Below are positions 54,331-64,000 of a stretch of DNA of 64,000 nt, piece after piece (the stretch's first letter is position 1; each line of letters opens with the position of its first letter). The notes under the pieces were generated by a model. That model saw only the letters and a program-made list of their open reading frames with translations, ran no database searches and was not told the DNA's origin. Location of the stretch: contig SADC01001112.1 in NCBI GenBank assembly GCA_004194705.1, positions 1-64,000 on the forward strand. The letters are read 5' to 3'. Source of the stretch: Ditylenchus dipsaci. Its lineage: Eukaryota > Nematoda > Chromadorea > Rhabditida > Anguinidae. The position numbers were made by a program, and so were the translations under genes.

Positions 54331-54982
54331 AAAAAATTTGTTCGAGGTAAATATTAATTCTGCTATGTTTTGAGAATCTTGAAGAACGGTGCGTAGACGT
54401 TTAGCGGATTTTGTGACAAATGTCACAAAATCCGCTAAACGTCTTAACAGAACGCCAAGTTTGTACGCATTCAAATTCATTCTTTTTTTTTGCACAGCCG
54501 GTTTTCTGTGTTTGCTCTCCTAATTTTTCTCTTGAAGTCTCTTTTTGAGTCCTTTGATAAATTTTTACTAATTTATGGAGGTTAGGTATCATCGCTTAGG
54601 TGGAAGTGCTTTGGTAGTGGTACTTGGGTGGTGGTAGATTGTAGTTTCTAGGTGGTTGTACCTTAGTGGCAGTACTTATTTAGCAGTATCCAAGTTATAT
54701 ATTAGACTATTTTTCGCAGTGCATCTGACTATGTTGGCAGATAGACCATCTGGATGTCCCATGGACCAACTGAACCAGGTGGTCGTCCACTTGGATCAAT
54801 TTTTTTAAATGTTTTCCGGGTTTCAAAACCTGTTTTCTTCACTGATTCAAGCATTCTGAAGATAGTTTGACAGTACTCAAATTATGTTTTGCAAGATTTA
54901 CGAAAACTAAAAATACCATTTAAACGTAATTTCACTACTGTTAAACCATCTTTATAATGCTTTAGGGCTTGAGTTCAGAATC

Positions 54983-55815
54983 CCCCCCCACGGGGACTGA
55001 TCAGGTGGAGAAGATAACTTCATATTCGTGTTTCTCGACCCCGATTTCATGAGAAAGCCGCGCGTTTTTTTGGTTCTGAGAAAAAAAAATTTTTTCGAAC
55101 CACAGGGGGTATCATGGTTTTTTTAGTCAAAATTTGAAAAATTTGAATTGGCGCCTTTTGAATTTTAAAGGGATTAAGGGCTGTATTGGGAGGGCAGGGA
55201 ATAAAAAGGGCCACTAATCACACAGGGGCCACTAACAAGAAGATGTTGAACATAGTTTTGAATACTGGGGCCTACCGCATAAATAAACTCTGGTATGCAT
55301 GCTTTTTCATGCATCCAGAGTCACTTTCGAGTGATTTGTGTCTAAGGTATGTGGGTGTGCATCTCAACTCCGAGCCCCAAGCCCCTGCGCCCCGAAGGGG
55401 GCGCAGGGTGCTTGAGAGTTAGAGATGCGCGCACTCACTTACCTTAGACATGATTCCGAGAAGTACTCTTGACCATAAAATGCATATAGAGTCTCTTTTT
55501 GCCACGGCCCAGTTGAAAAACATGGTGAGGCAGTCGAAGAATATAGATATTCAAATTTATAATGTTCTGCCATAAAAGTGGACCCCTTTTATTCCTTCCC
55601 CTCCCAATACAGCCCTTATTCCCTTTTAAATTCAAAAGGCGCCAATTTAAATTTTTTAAATTTTGACTAAAAAACCATGATACCCCCCTGTGGTTCGAAA
55701 AATTTTTTTTTTCTCAGAACCAAAAAAAACGCGCGGCTTTCTCATGAAATCGGGGTCGAGAAACACGAATATGAAGTTATTTCCTCCAACTGATCAGTCC
55801 CCGTGGGGGGGGGGA
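54983..55815. mobile_element. Long-TIR element, CCCCCCCACGGGGACTGATCAG
   Basis: Inverted arms of about 230 bp (54985-55215 and 55575-55812) include ATAACTTCATATTCGTGTTT, GAAAGCCGCGCGTTTTTTTG, AATTTGAATTGGCGCC and GGGCTGTATTGGGAGG. The loop is the dispersed repeat (55240-55460) also found at 9.3 and 45.3 kb. No coding sequence. Confidence 0.85.
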
Positions 55816-56779
55816 TTCGTCACTGCAACCTGCTTTAGTTAGTGCAGAAAACAATTTTTGGAGCTGAAAAACGTTAAAAAATTCGATCCAAGTGGATGAC
55901 CACTTGGTTTAGTTGGTGCATGGATTATTCAGTAAAACTAAGGTTAAATTTTAGAAAAACATGCATTGAAATTTTCTTAACGTTTTTATCTTATTTCAGC
56001 CAATTTAGGTTGATATCCATTTGATCAGCTGGTACCCATTTAAGATTTTGGAGACCAAATGGGTAAAATCACAATTTTTGGTTTTACAAACCAATATTCG
56101 CTGACCAAATGATCGAGGACCAAATGACCGGGGACCAAATGCCATCTAGTGCCAAAAGATACCGAATAACACGTAAAGGCACTTTGTAGTTGTTTTTGTG
56201 TCAAAGACCTTCTTATTTCAACTTTTCTTCTCGTACCCTTCCTTTGTCCAGGTTCCTATAGTGTTCTCCCAGTAAAATTCTTCTTAATTACATTCATAGT
56301 GGTTATGGTCTGGTAGTTATACCATTAGTGGTCTTCATCAGATATCAGTGCCTAGGTGGCCCAATCCTGATGGTAATGCGATGGTACCCAGATGGAAAAA
56401 CTTAACCAAACCCAAACCTGGAAAGCAGAAATTTCTTAAAAGTAAAAAATAATCTACTTTTCCAACTTAAAATTGTGTGAGGAATAAGGTTTGTTAGGAC
56501 CAAGATCAAAATTTCACCCACGCAAACCCCAAAACGTGTGGTGGTTACTTCTTGGTCAGGTGGATATCAACCTGGATGGCCTACAAATTAAAATCTCTTA
56601 AGAACAAAAAATAAACTATTTTTTCTAATTTAAAATTATGTGAGGGATTGGGCCTGTTAAAACCTAGAAAGAAAACAGTTCCGAAATTACCTAAAAAACA
56701 AGATGAAAAAAGACCACGTCCAATTGCATAACTTTATTCCATCAACAACATACGGGATATCAACAATTCAAATAATGCT

Positions 56780-57526
56780 TTAACGCTTGCGCTGACCTCC
56801 TCCTTTGCTAGCTTTTTTCGGCTCGGGCGGCAATATCACTCCATCATACTTCTGCTGAAACTACTTGACTGCCTCGTCCTTGCCACAACGATGAGATGGA
56901 CCCTGAAAATGAGGGCCATATATACAGATCGCTTAGACTAACCACAAAAATTACATACCACACGACCCTGAGCTCTGCGACGCTTAGCCACTCGACAACC
57001 AGCACGGTCAAGCACCACGTAGAAGTCCATTTCCTAGATCCCAATCGACGGGTCATACTTGATTCCCGAATCGATGTGCTCCTGAATGCCAAAGTTGCCT
57101 GTGTCCGAAAAGTTCTCACGATAGAGTTCGTATTCTTTGACCTGGTGGTAAAAAGTTAGGGAATAAAACATTGAATAAAGGCAAACCTTCGATCCACAAT
57201 CGATGATTTCCTCAGCTTTCGGCCCTCGAACGGTGCAGTGGACGGAGATCTTCTCTATGCGGCGAATACCAGACGAGCGGACTGTGTATCGAGCTCAGGA
57301 GAGAACCGGCGTTTGACCTGTCAACTGTTCCAGCACCTGAAATAGAGCAAAATAGACGATCATAGATGTTATTTTAAGAAAGATGAGATACCTTTGCAGC
57401 TCGTTTCAGTCTGTCACCAGAGTCGCCAACGCAGATATTGAGGCACAGCTTTTGGATCTTCAGATCTCGCATTGGGTTGGCCAACTTCTTTTCCTTTACT
57501 TTAGCGATTTGCTTAGCTTCACCCAT
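56780..57526 (-). pseudogene. RPL11: Ribosomal protein L11 (uL5) copy with three in-frame stops
   Basis: 60S 5S-RNP protein. Exons (minus): 57526-57392, 57336-57187, 57141-56959, 56902-56780; splice sites all canonical and a downstream AATAAA on the minus strand near 56740. Conserved motifs: [87 protein letters not shown] and FQQKYDGVILP. Three stops interrupt it: TGA where the family has Lys (before ARYTV), TAG where it has Tyr (after PSIGI) and TAG where it has Trp (before FQQKYDG). These are substitutions, not indels. Introns are retained, so this is a duplicated rather than a retroposed copy; it is decayed unless the stops are sequence errors. Confidence 0.85.
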
Positions 57527-57619
57527 CTTTCTTGCTTTCTGAAATTGAGGAGTACAGTTAGCAATCATACCATAATTAACGCATATAAAATCATAACAAG
57601 CTGATATTTCACAGCAAGA

Positions 57620-58515
57620 GCTTGACTTGGGAATTTACTGTGGGGGAATTTACCGTGGGGGGAATTTACCGTGGGGAATTTACCGTCGCCCCGTATAACA
57701 CGGTTTCTTACGCAATTAGACTGAAAAAAAATTGCAAAAAAATCAGCAGGGGGGGCCAAGGCAAAATTAGCAGTTCGCCCCTTTTTGGACAAATGTCCAC
57801 AAGGGGACGAAACGTTTCGCCCCCTTTTGGACATTTGTCCAAAAGAGGGCGAAACGTTTATGGGCAATACTTTTTTTGTCACAGATTCACTTCTTTTTGT
57901 CACAGATTCACTTTTTTCTGTCACAGATTTGATTTGTCACAGATTCACTTTTTTTTGTCACAGATTTCCTCATTTCTGTCCCAGATTTAGCTCAAACCAC
58001 AGGGGGACCAAGCACTTACAAAATTGGTCAAAAACTTTTCTCTCATAACAGCCTGAAAGTTTTTCTATAACGTTTCTATCATGTTTTAAGCATTTTCGCC
58101 AAAAATTATTTTTTCCGCAAAAATTTTTGCCTTGGGAGACCAAGGTAGTCCAAAGTTTTCAGGAGCCTGAAATGGGACCTTGGTCCCCAAGGCAAAAATT
58201 TTTGCGGAAAAAATAATTTTTGGCGAAAATGCTTAAAACATGATAGAAACGTTATAGAAAAACTTTCAGGCTGTTATGAGAGAAAATTTTTTTGACCAAT
58301 TTTGTAAGTGCTTGGTCCCCCTGTGGTTTGAGCTAAATCTGGGACAGAAATGAGGAAATCTGTGACAAAAAAAAGTGAATCTGTGACAAAAAAAAGTGAA
58401 TCTGTGACAGAAAAAAGTGAATCTGTGACAAATCAAATCTGTGACAGAAAAAAGTGAATCTGTGACAAAAAGAAGTGAATCTGTGACAAAAAAAAGTTTT
58501 GCCCAACGTTTATGC
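57620..58515. mobile_element. Array-ended foldback, TTTTTGTCACAGATTCAC units
   Basis: Inverted arrays of TGTCACAGATTCACTTTTTT-like units at 57880-57985 and 58335-58497, flanked by GTTTATGGGCAATAC / GTTTTGCCCAACGTTTATG. The core is a palindrome of about 180-bp arms (CAAACCACAGGGGGACCAAG...). To the left is another short array (GGGGAATTTACCGT at 57635-57690) and a hairpin GGACAAATGTCC / CGAAACGTTT. Confidence 0.75.
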
Positions 58516-58768
58516 ACCGAAAAATTAAGAGAGCAAACATAGAAAACCGGCTGTGCAAAAAAATAGGAATGAATTTGAATGTGTACAAACTTGGCGTTCT
58601 GTTAAGACGTTTAGCGGTTTTTGTGACATTTGTCACGCCAACCGCTAAACGCCCCTATGCCTTGAAGAAGGGTACTTTTTTCCGACCGCCGATTACTCTT
58701 TTTTGGCCGCTAATTACTTTTTTCTGGCCGCAAATTGCTACTTTGGTCGCTTATTTCTTTATTTCGGG

Positions 58769-59351
58769 GTAGGACACTTCGAGCTGGGGACACTTCGAGC
58801 TGGACAGTTCGAGCTGATTTTATAAAGGACACTTGGAGCTGGACAGTTCGAGCTGGTTTTGAGGATTTTGACTTTTTAGATCTTCTACCTGCCTGCCTTC
58901 GGCAGGCAACCTAATTCAATAGGAAGCCCCTTTGGGGGTACATGGTCTGGGATAAGGGCTGACCCTTTGGGGGTACATGGTCCGGGATAAGGGCTGACCC
59001 TTTGGGGGTACATGGTCCGAAATAAGGGCTGACCCTTTATGGGGATGTCGGGGATTCGGCGGGGACGTTTCGGCTCCATCTTTTCGGCTTTTGGAACGTG
59101 CTTCGAGATCGTAGTCTGATGGATGTATGCGAATATATGAAAACGCTTATATTCGCGAAACGTCTATATGCCGATAGAAACACGTTCGCCAAAATAATCT
59201 ACTCTATACACAAACGCTGTTTAAGACAACTATTTTCAAAAATTTAACTAAATTAAAAAAATCAGCTCGAACTGTCCAGCTCCAAGTGTCCTTTATAAAA
59301 TCAGCTCGAACTGTCCAGCTCGAAGTGTCCCAGCTCGAAGTGTCGCTTTAC
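58769..59351. mobile_element. Array-ended foldback, GGACA(C/G)TTCGAGCTG units
   Basis: GGACACTTCGAGCTGGGGACA and GGACAGTTCGAGCTGATTTT units at 58770-58860 are mirrored at 59265-59340. Between lie three direct copies of CCTTTGGGGGTACATGGTCC (58930-59035) and a GCCTGCCTTCGGCAGGCAA hairpin. Confidence 0.8.
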
Positions 59352-59456
59352 CCTTATTTCTGGCCGCAAATTTATAATGGTCGCGAAAATTTGCGGCCAG
59401 AAAAAAGTAATTAGCGGCCTAAAAAGAGAATATTAATGGTATTTATAATTTGTGGC

Positions 59457-62000
59457 CAGGGTTCGACAAATGTGCCCTTTCAGGGCACAATGTGCCCTTT
59501 TTTTTTAATTTTCACAGTTGAAAAAAAATGTGCCCTACAAAGGGCACAATGTGCCCTTTGTAGGGCACATTTTTTGGCGCAAAATTTATGTGCCCTTTTT
59601 TAGGGCACATTATCCAAAAAATGTGCCCTTTTCAAGACAAAATGTGCCCTTTTTATTTTTTAAGTTTTTTGTCAATTTTTTCATGTTTTTTCTAATTTTG
59701 GGTTTTTTACAGTTTTTATTAATATTTCGGCCTATACATTGTGAAAATAACAAGCATTGAATTATTTTGTTGATAAGCAGCAATTCAAACATACAATTGT
59801 GTTACACGTCCATTAAATTTTCAACATTATTAAATTCGTCTATTTCTGGCAACATATTATTAAGAAATAGTGATGGCACACATATATGTTTAGAAATTGT
59901 TTCAAATTTTAGTCGATTGCTTGAAAGATTTAAATGTTAACTATTAATAGATAGTTAAAACTGAAAAAGCCATCTTTTGACCGAAAATCACTGACTTTCA
60001 GGTTAAAAAAAACGTTGATTTTTGTGGGGCAGAAAAAACTTTTTCGGGTAAATATTTATTCTTTTTTTCGCGCAAATTTTGGTTTTGACAATTCTTTGTT
60101 TGATTTTCTAACCTTTTTCTAAACGTGAAAGCACCATTTTGTAGCTCTTCGATTCTGGTTTGTGAGAAAGTATTTTTGATTGCAACATTAATTTAAAAAA
60201 GTAGGCTAAAATTCAACTTACCCCTTAAAAGTCTGAATTTCCCCTCTATTTACTGAAATTCCCGCTCAAATTTATTATCTCAATTTTTATCGGCATTTTC
60301 ATTGTAACTTTTTTAAGGGTTTTGCATTAGCTTGGAGCCTTGGATCTCGGCTTTCTAATAATACCCATAAAGATTAAAGTAAAAAATTAGAGGGGAATTT
60401 CAGTAATTAGAGGGGGAAATTCAGACTTTGAGTGTGCATTTCACTTTTGGCCGAAAATTTATTACAAAGAGATGAAAATATGAACCAATTCATCTTTCCT
60501 GGTTTGCTTTATACTTCTTCCTTTCTCTGCTACATTTTACGAACATGCTGCAGTGATTTATATCGCGTTATGAACCAGAATCCCAGGGCTTCTTGCTGGT
60601 GTTACCAGTTCGAAAAAGGTTAAAAATTTAATAGAAAACGCAAAACCAAAGTCTGCGCCGGAAAAAAAATAGAATTCGCACCAGAAAAGATACTTTTCGC
60701 ACTAAAAAATCAATATATTTGAAAAGTCGTTTCTGCTCGAGTCAGAGAACTAAATACATGGCTCGCTAATATGATTACTTTTGTAATGTTCGCCTTCGAA
60801 ATTTCTGATATTATATAGAAACTTTATAATATTTTACTAGTTTTATAGCTTGACAATTTTTCGAGGGGCGTATTTAAAAAAACCCCCATCTGCGAGCCCA
60901 GATAAAAAGTCTGAAAAGTTTCTTTTCAAAAACATAAAGCTGTCGGATAGCCCTGCCAGTCTTGTTTCTAACAGCGTGTCATCTGTTGCAATTAAAAACA
61001 AGAGTTGCACCACTACTTGACCGTGTTTCATTTAAAAAAAATATATTGAAGTCACTATGGAACTACTCAACTTCTCTTCTGAAACTAAAAAAGATGGGAC
61101 TTTTCAGCAAAAGAACAGCTTGCATCATTCATAATACGGAATTTTTCTTTTTTGACCTTTTAAAAACGAGTAAATTCAGTAATGTTGTTACAGAAAAAGA
61201 TGTTCATGTTCGAGCAAACGTAGATGAGGTAGAGATGGTGGCCGTGGCAACAATGGGCACAGCTCCTCTAGCGATAGAAACTCGAATGATGAGCGATCAA
61301 TATCTGGTGATTAGTTAATGAAGGTGGGAGCAAGCCCGACAGCAAAAACAAAGGAACTGTCAAGGCTTTTATATCTGGTGGAGTATCTCCGTTGGAACTG
61401 GTATTGCTAGTTGGGCGCTGTGGAGTGGTTTTCCACAACTTCAGGTATGGCTGAACTCAAACGCAACACTTGTTGGTTGGCTGACTTATGGCTTAGGTGG
61501 AATGTTCTTATTATGGTCTTATTGATTGCTTTATGGATGTGTATTCGCAACCGCATGCGGCATGCTGCTAAGAAAAGAGCCGCTTTAAAGCAACGAAATA
61601 ATGACCTTGAAATGAGAATGCTCAATTTGCATGCAAAACACTGATATTTACCATGATTATTAAAGTATTCTTACTGTCAACTATTTCAACCATGTATAGG
61701 CCGAAATATAGATAAAACTGTAAAAAAACACTAATGATCAGAAAACACAATAAATTAGAAAAAATTAGAAAAAACATGAAAAAATTGACAAAAACTTAAA
61801 AAATAAAAAGGGCACATTTTGTCTTGAAAAGGGCACATTTTTTGGATAATGTGCCCTAAAAAAGGCACATAAATTTTGCGCCAAAAAAAATGTGCCCTAC
61901 AAAGGGCACATTGTGCCCTTTGTAGGGCACATTTTTTTCAACTGTGAAAATTTAAAAAAAAGGCACATTGTGCCCTTTAGGGCACATTTGTCGAACCCTG
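59457..62000. mobile_element. 2.5-kb hAT-type element with long TIRs and coding remnants
   Basis: Begins CAGGGTTCGACAAATGTGCC and ends GGCACATTTGTCGAACCCTG; exact 8-bp duplication TTTGTGGC (59449-59456, 62001-62008). TIRs are about 270 bp and contain repeated TGTGCCCT(T) motifs in alternating orientation. The interior (about 60400-61645) has plus-strand coding remnants that do not look like a hAT transposase. A non-autonomous element that has picked up other DNA is my reading. Confidence 0.92.
60962..61644 (+). pseudogene. Unknown membrane-protein remnant carried by the hAT element
   Basis: Open pieces at 60962-61318, about 61330-61530 and 61411-61644 overlap in different frames and together look like the C-terminal part of one broken protein: a GTAPLAIETRMMSDQYLVI segment, a Trp-rich hydrophobic span, a strongly hydrophobic segment (LIMVLLIALWMCI) and a short basic tail. 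One membrane span followed by a basic cytoplasmic-like tail is all I can state. A viral- or retroelement-envelope-type origin is possible but unproven; stops and frame changes make it non-functional as read. Confidence 0.4.
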
Positions 62001-62279
62001 TTTGTGGCCACAAAAAAATTAAGCGACCAAAAAAAGTAATCAGCGGCCAGCAAAAGTACCGTCCATTTTGAAAATCTTTGTTTTGCAATTTATTCTGAAC
62101 TTTGTCAACAAAAAACTATCAGTGATTTAAGGCTTGCTTAAAATGGATAAAGGAAGTCGGATGTCGGTAGTCTGATTGTGAATTTTTTTCTGGTTAAACA
62201 ATGGGAAAGTTCTTATTTTTGAAGGAATGATTTTGAGAATGGAAAAAGGCTCGAATTGTTTTGCCCCTCCAAATTATTC

Positions 62280-62375
62280 GACATGACCCTCAAATTACCC
62301 CCCCCCCCACCAATAACCCCCTCAAATAACCCGGGTTATTTCAGGGGGTTATTTGAGGGGGGTTATTTGGGGTAT
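62280..62375. repeat. Hairpin CCCCTCAAATAACCCGGGTTATTTCAGGGGG
   Basis: AATAACCCCCTCAAATAACC is followed by its complement around the CCCGGG centre at about 62330. Flanked by a poly-C run. Confidence 0.75.
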
Positions 62376-62559
62376 GTTTTTCGGGTATTTTTTGTCTTGA
62401 AAGGAAGTCATGTTATTTCGATATTTTTACCTGTTTCTTATCCCTATCCTCCTGGTAGGTACCTACCCTAAAGCCCTGTGTCCAATTAGCGGATTGCCCT
62501 TTCCCTCTCACTCGAACCTCAGTGAAAATTTTGGGGGAATTTGATTTTTTTTCTTAACT

Positions 62560-62830
62560 AACCAAACCAAGCGGTCGTCAACTTGGAGCAAAAATTTTTT
62601 ACTTTTTCGGGTTCCAAAACCAGTTTTCTGGACAGATTCGGGCATGCTGAAGATGGTTGATAGTGGTAAAATGCCGCCTTCTCGAGTATTTTTTGAGTTT
62701 CGGTGAAATCGAATTTTGGTTAAACAATATATCCAAAAATACAAAACCTTTTTTCACTATTATCAAACCATCTTCAACATGCCCGAGAAAACCGGTTTTG
62801 GAACCAAAAAAAGAAAAAAAATTTTACTCT
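62560..62830. repeat. AACCATCTTCAGCATGCC repeat family member
   Basis: CATGCTGAAGATGGTTGATA (62645) and TCAAACCATCTTCAACATGC (62763) are inverted around a short spacer, flanked by AAACCGGTTTT(C/G)G. The same hairpin with GTGGACGACCACTTGG(T/A) outer sequence occurs at about 15100-15310, 16620-17140, 19660, 54770-54960 and 55830-55920: a dispersed family. Confidence 0.65.
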
Positions 62831-63039
62831 CAGTCTGCATGATAGCTACATGATAGCTACAACCGGGTAACCGGTTGTATGGAGAACGAGTAGGTATGGA
62901 ATGGAAAAAGCTCGAATTGTTTTGCCCCGCCAAATTATTCTTTCACTTTTTTTTCTCGCGTTCGGCTCGCTCAAAAAAAACAAGTACGCGAGCCAATTGG
63001 CTCGCATATATAAAAAAGGCGAGTCATGTGGCTCGAACC

Positions 63040-63105
63040 ATACCTGCACGGGCGCTGGCGCCGGCGCCGACGCCACTTCAGCTGCGGCGCCGGCGCCGGC
63101 GCTGA
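63040..63105. repeat. GC-rich GGCGCCGGCGCC palindrome
   Basis: GCGCTGGCGCCGGCGCCGAC and GGCGCCGGCGCCGGCGC flank a short ACGCCACTTCAGCTGC spacer. Strikingly GC-rich against an AT-rich background. Confidence 0.8.
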
Positions 63106-63160
63106 ATGTTAAGATTTCAGCTGTCTTGACAACGTTTTAGTAAATTCAAAATTTTCTCAG

Positions 63161-63354
63161 ATTTCGGTTTTGGTACAGTGCGAGTTGTGAAGTCATCTTC
63201 ATCTAGAGCCCTTGAACAGCAAGTGAAAAACCTTTTTGACGAAATTGAGGGTCATTACCTCTTGAAAGTAATCCTTTCAAGTTTTGGCAAGGACATAGTC
63301 AGGCAAGATACAAAAATACTTAAAAAAATGGACAACGCTGGGGAAAAACCCTGA
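63161..63354 (+). CDS. Open exon-like segment of unknown identity
   Basis: After a TTCTCAG acceptor-like site, a frame of 64 codons (VRVVKSSSSRALEQQVKNLF, DEIEGHYLLKVILSSF) runs to TGA at 63352. Charged and helical in appearance, with no repeats. It directly precedes the segment homologous to the UBE3D-like intron 1, where the first exon of that gene would be expected, yet bears no resemblance to it. Possibly a terminal exon of another gene. Confidence 0.3.
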
Positions 63355-63453
63355 AAACCCTGAAAAAGCGTGGAAGACAAATAGAGAGGCCTTGAGACTT
63401 TAGACATTAAGCGAGATATCTTAGTTACATTTTATAATTAATTGCAATTTCAG

Positions 63454-63993
63454 TCTTTTTGTTGACTGTCCTCCGATTATTGTGGCTGATACCAAGACTT
63501 GTGAACAAGCTCCAGAAAATTTTATTGAATCCGAAGTGGTCAAGGTTGGAGATCAGTATCTCTAGTTAGTGGCAGAACCAAAGAATGGTAAGTTATTCTG
63601 CATCGAAAATCTCAATATTTTGTGTTTTTCTAGCAAACAATGCAATCGAGCTTGACTTTTCTGGCAATGAACCCGTACCGAGCAAATTTTCAGCCAAAGT
63701 GTCTGATGTCTTGCTGGATCCTAGCAGTGTTTGTGTTCTTTCCTGGGCTGATCAGCAGCGTCTTTTCATGTGCAAGGTTCGGGCTGAAGCTGATGGCATT
63801 CCTTTCTGTATCTTTTGCTTTCATTGTGTAAATCGCATGACCACTATTTTTCAGCTCCAAAAGCTTTCCGACGCTTCGAAAATGAGATCAGCTCCAGCTA
63901 TCCATTGCGAGACTACGTGGATCAAATGGAAGGTTCTAATTTCAATGTCGCCTGTCGCCACTGCGAGCGTGTTTTACACAATCATTCTGTTAG
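63454..63993 (+). pseudogene. Second copy of UBE3D-like exons 2-4
   Basis: Three exons (63454-63587, 63634-63807, 63855-63993) have exactly the lengths of 24458-24325, 24278-24105 and 24057-23919 and the same splice sites; flanking intron sequence is also homologous from about 63345. Amino-acid differences exist (KFSAKVSDV against KFTTKLSDV). A GAG codon (Glu) is TAG here near 63563, so the frame is interrupted. Exon 1 is missing upstream, and the copy runs off the window. Inverted relative to the first gene. Confidence 0.8.
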
Positions 63994-64000
63994 GTATGAG

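Larger units (their letters stand above)
54362..58650. repeat. Inverted terminal blocks around the RPL11 segment
   Basis: 54380-54522 (AGACGTTTAGCGGATTTTGT, AACAGAACGCCAAGTTTGTA, AAATTCATTC, GCACAGCCGGTTTTCTGTGT, TTTGCTCTCC) matches the reverse complement of 58530-58645. The 4.1 kb between contains the RPL11 pseudogene and two long palindromes. Either two separate insertions in opposite orientation or one composite element that carries the RPL11 copy; no target duplication was identified. Confidence 0.55.
58670..62063. mobile_element. Outer array-ended element with GGCCGCTAATTAC units
   Basis: Left end GGGTACTTTTTTCCGACCGC CGATTAC with GGCCGCTAATTACTTTTTT and GGCCGCAAATT units; right end AAAAAGTAATCAGCGGCCAG CAAAAGTACC. 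A foldback (58769-59351) and a hAT element (59457-62000) are inserted inside it. A three-layer nest. Confidence 0.65.

Noticed and set aside
56780..57526. Alternative genetic code (TAG/TGA read as sense) to explain the RPL11 stops
   Set aside because: Other genes in the window end at TGA (WDR37, MATH-BTB) and lack in-frame TAG or TGA at conserved positions, and the three stop positions need three different amino acids.
61746..62065. Independent simple-repeat array of TGTGCCCT
   Set aside because: It is the right terminal inverted repeat of the hAT element, matched at 59457-59720.
62875..63140. ORFs through the GGCGCC palindrome (Ala/Pro-rich)
   Set aside because: Low-complexity translation of a GC palindrome, with frames open on both strands.

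Overview
This is eukaryotic, AT-rich, animal-type DNA. Five or six host genes are broken into short exons by mostly tiny introns (about 45-60 nt) with GT...TTTTCAG boundaries. That intron style and the gene set (enhancer-of-polycomb, MATH-BTB, NADAR, RPL11, WDR37, an INPP5K-type phosphatase, a UBE3D-like protein) fit an invertebrate. A nematode is my first guess, from the TTTTCAG acceptors, but this is an inference. No bacterial operon, CRISPR array or complete tRNA or rRNA gene is visible.

Layout. 1-2350 is one arm of a very long inverted repeat whose other arm lies at about 40975-43339; it carries a stray copy of one NADAR-gene exon. 2.5-7.9 kb is pogo-like debris and giant palindromes. 10.4-12.45 kb (+) is WDR37. 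24.7-14.4 kb (-) is a UBE3D-like gene, its introns full of transposons. 24.9-26.4 kb is a Tigger/pogo-like foldback. 27.1-29.55 kb (+) is a MATH-BTB gene. 31.5-35.9 kb (+) is an inositol-polyphosphate 5-phosphatase with a SKICH domain; a 1.5-kb pogo element with transposase sits in its second intron. 40.1-44.95 kb (+) is a NADAR-domain gene. 53.9-49.3 kb (-) is enhancer of polycomb. 57.5-56.8 kb (-) is an intron-containing RPL11 copy with three in-frame stops. 58.6-62.1 kb is a stack of nested elements, with a 2.5-kb hAT-type element carrying unknown coding remnants. 63.45 kb to the end (+) is a second, stop-containing copy of the UBE3D-like exons.

Repeats make up most of the sequence. Three sorts dominate: (1) TA-flanked Tc1/mariner-pogo type MITEs with ends CAGTC(A/G)A...CTCGA or CCGTATTT.CTCTAATA; (2) hAT-type elements with exact 8-bp target duplications, several of which I could delimit to the base; (3) foldback elements whose two ends are short-period tandem arrays (about 12-20 bp) in inverted orientation. 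At least nine unrelated-looking array families of the third sort are present.

Two observations stand out. One array-ended element has inserted just before the stop codon of the UBE3D-like gene, so that its 15-bp array would be translated as a Cys-Ala-Pro-Val-Lys repeat tail. Second, most genes here carry one or two single-base losses, typically in short homopolymers, that break otherwise well-conserved frames; this looks like residual long-read assembly error rather than gene death.
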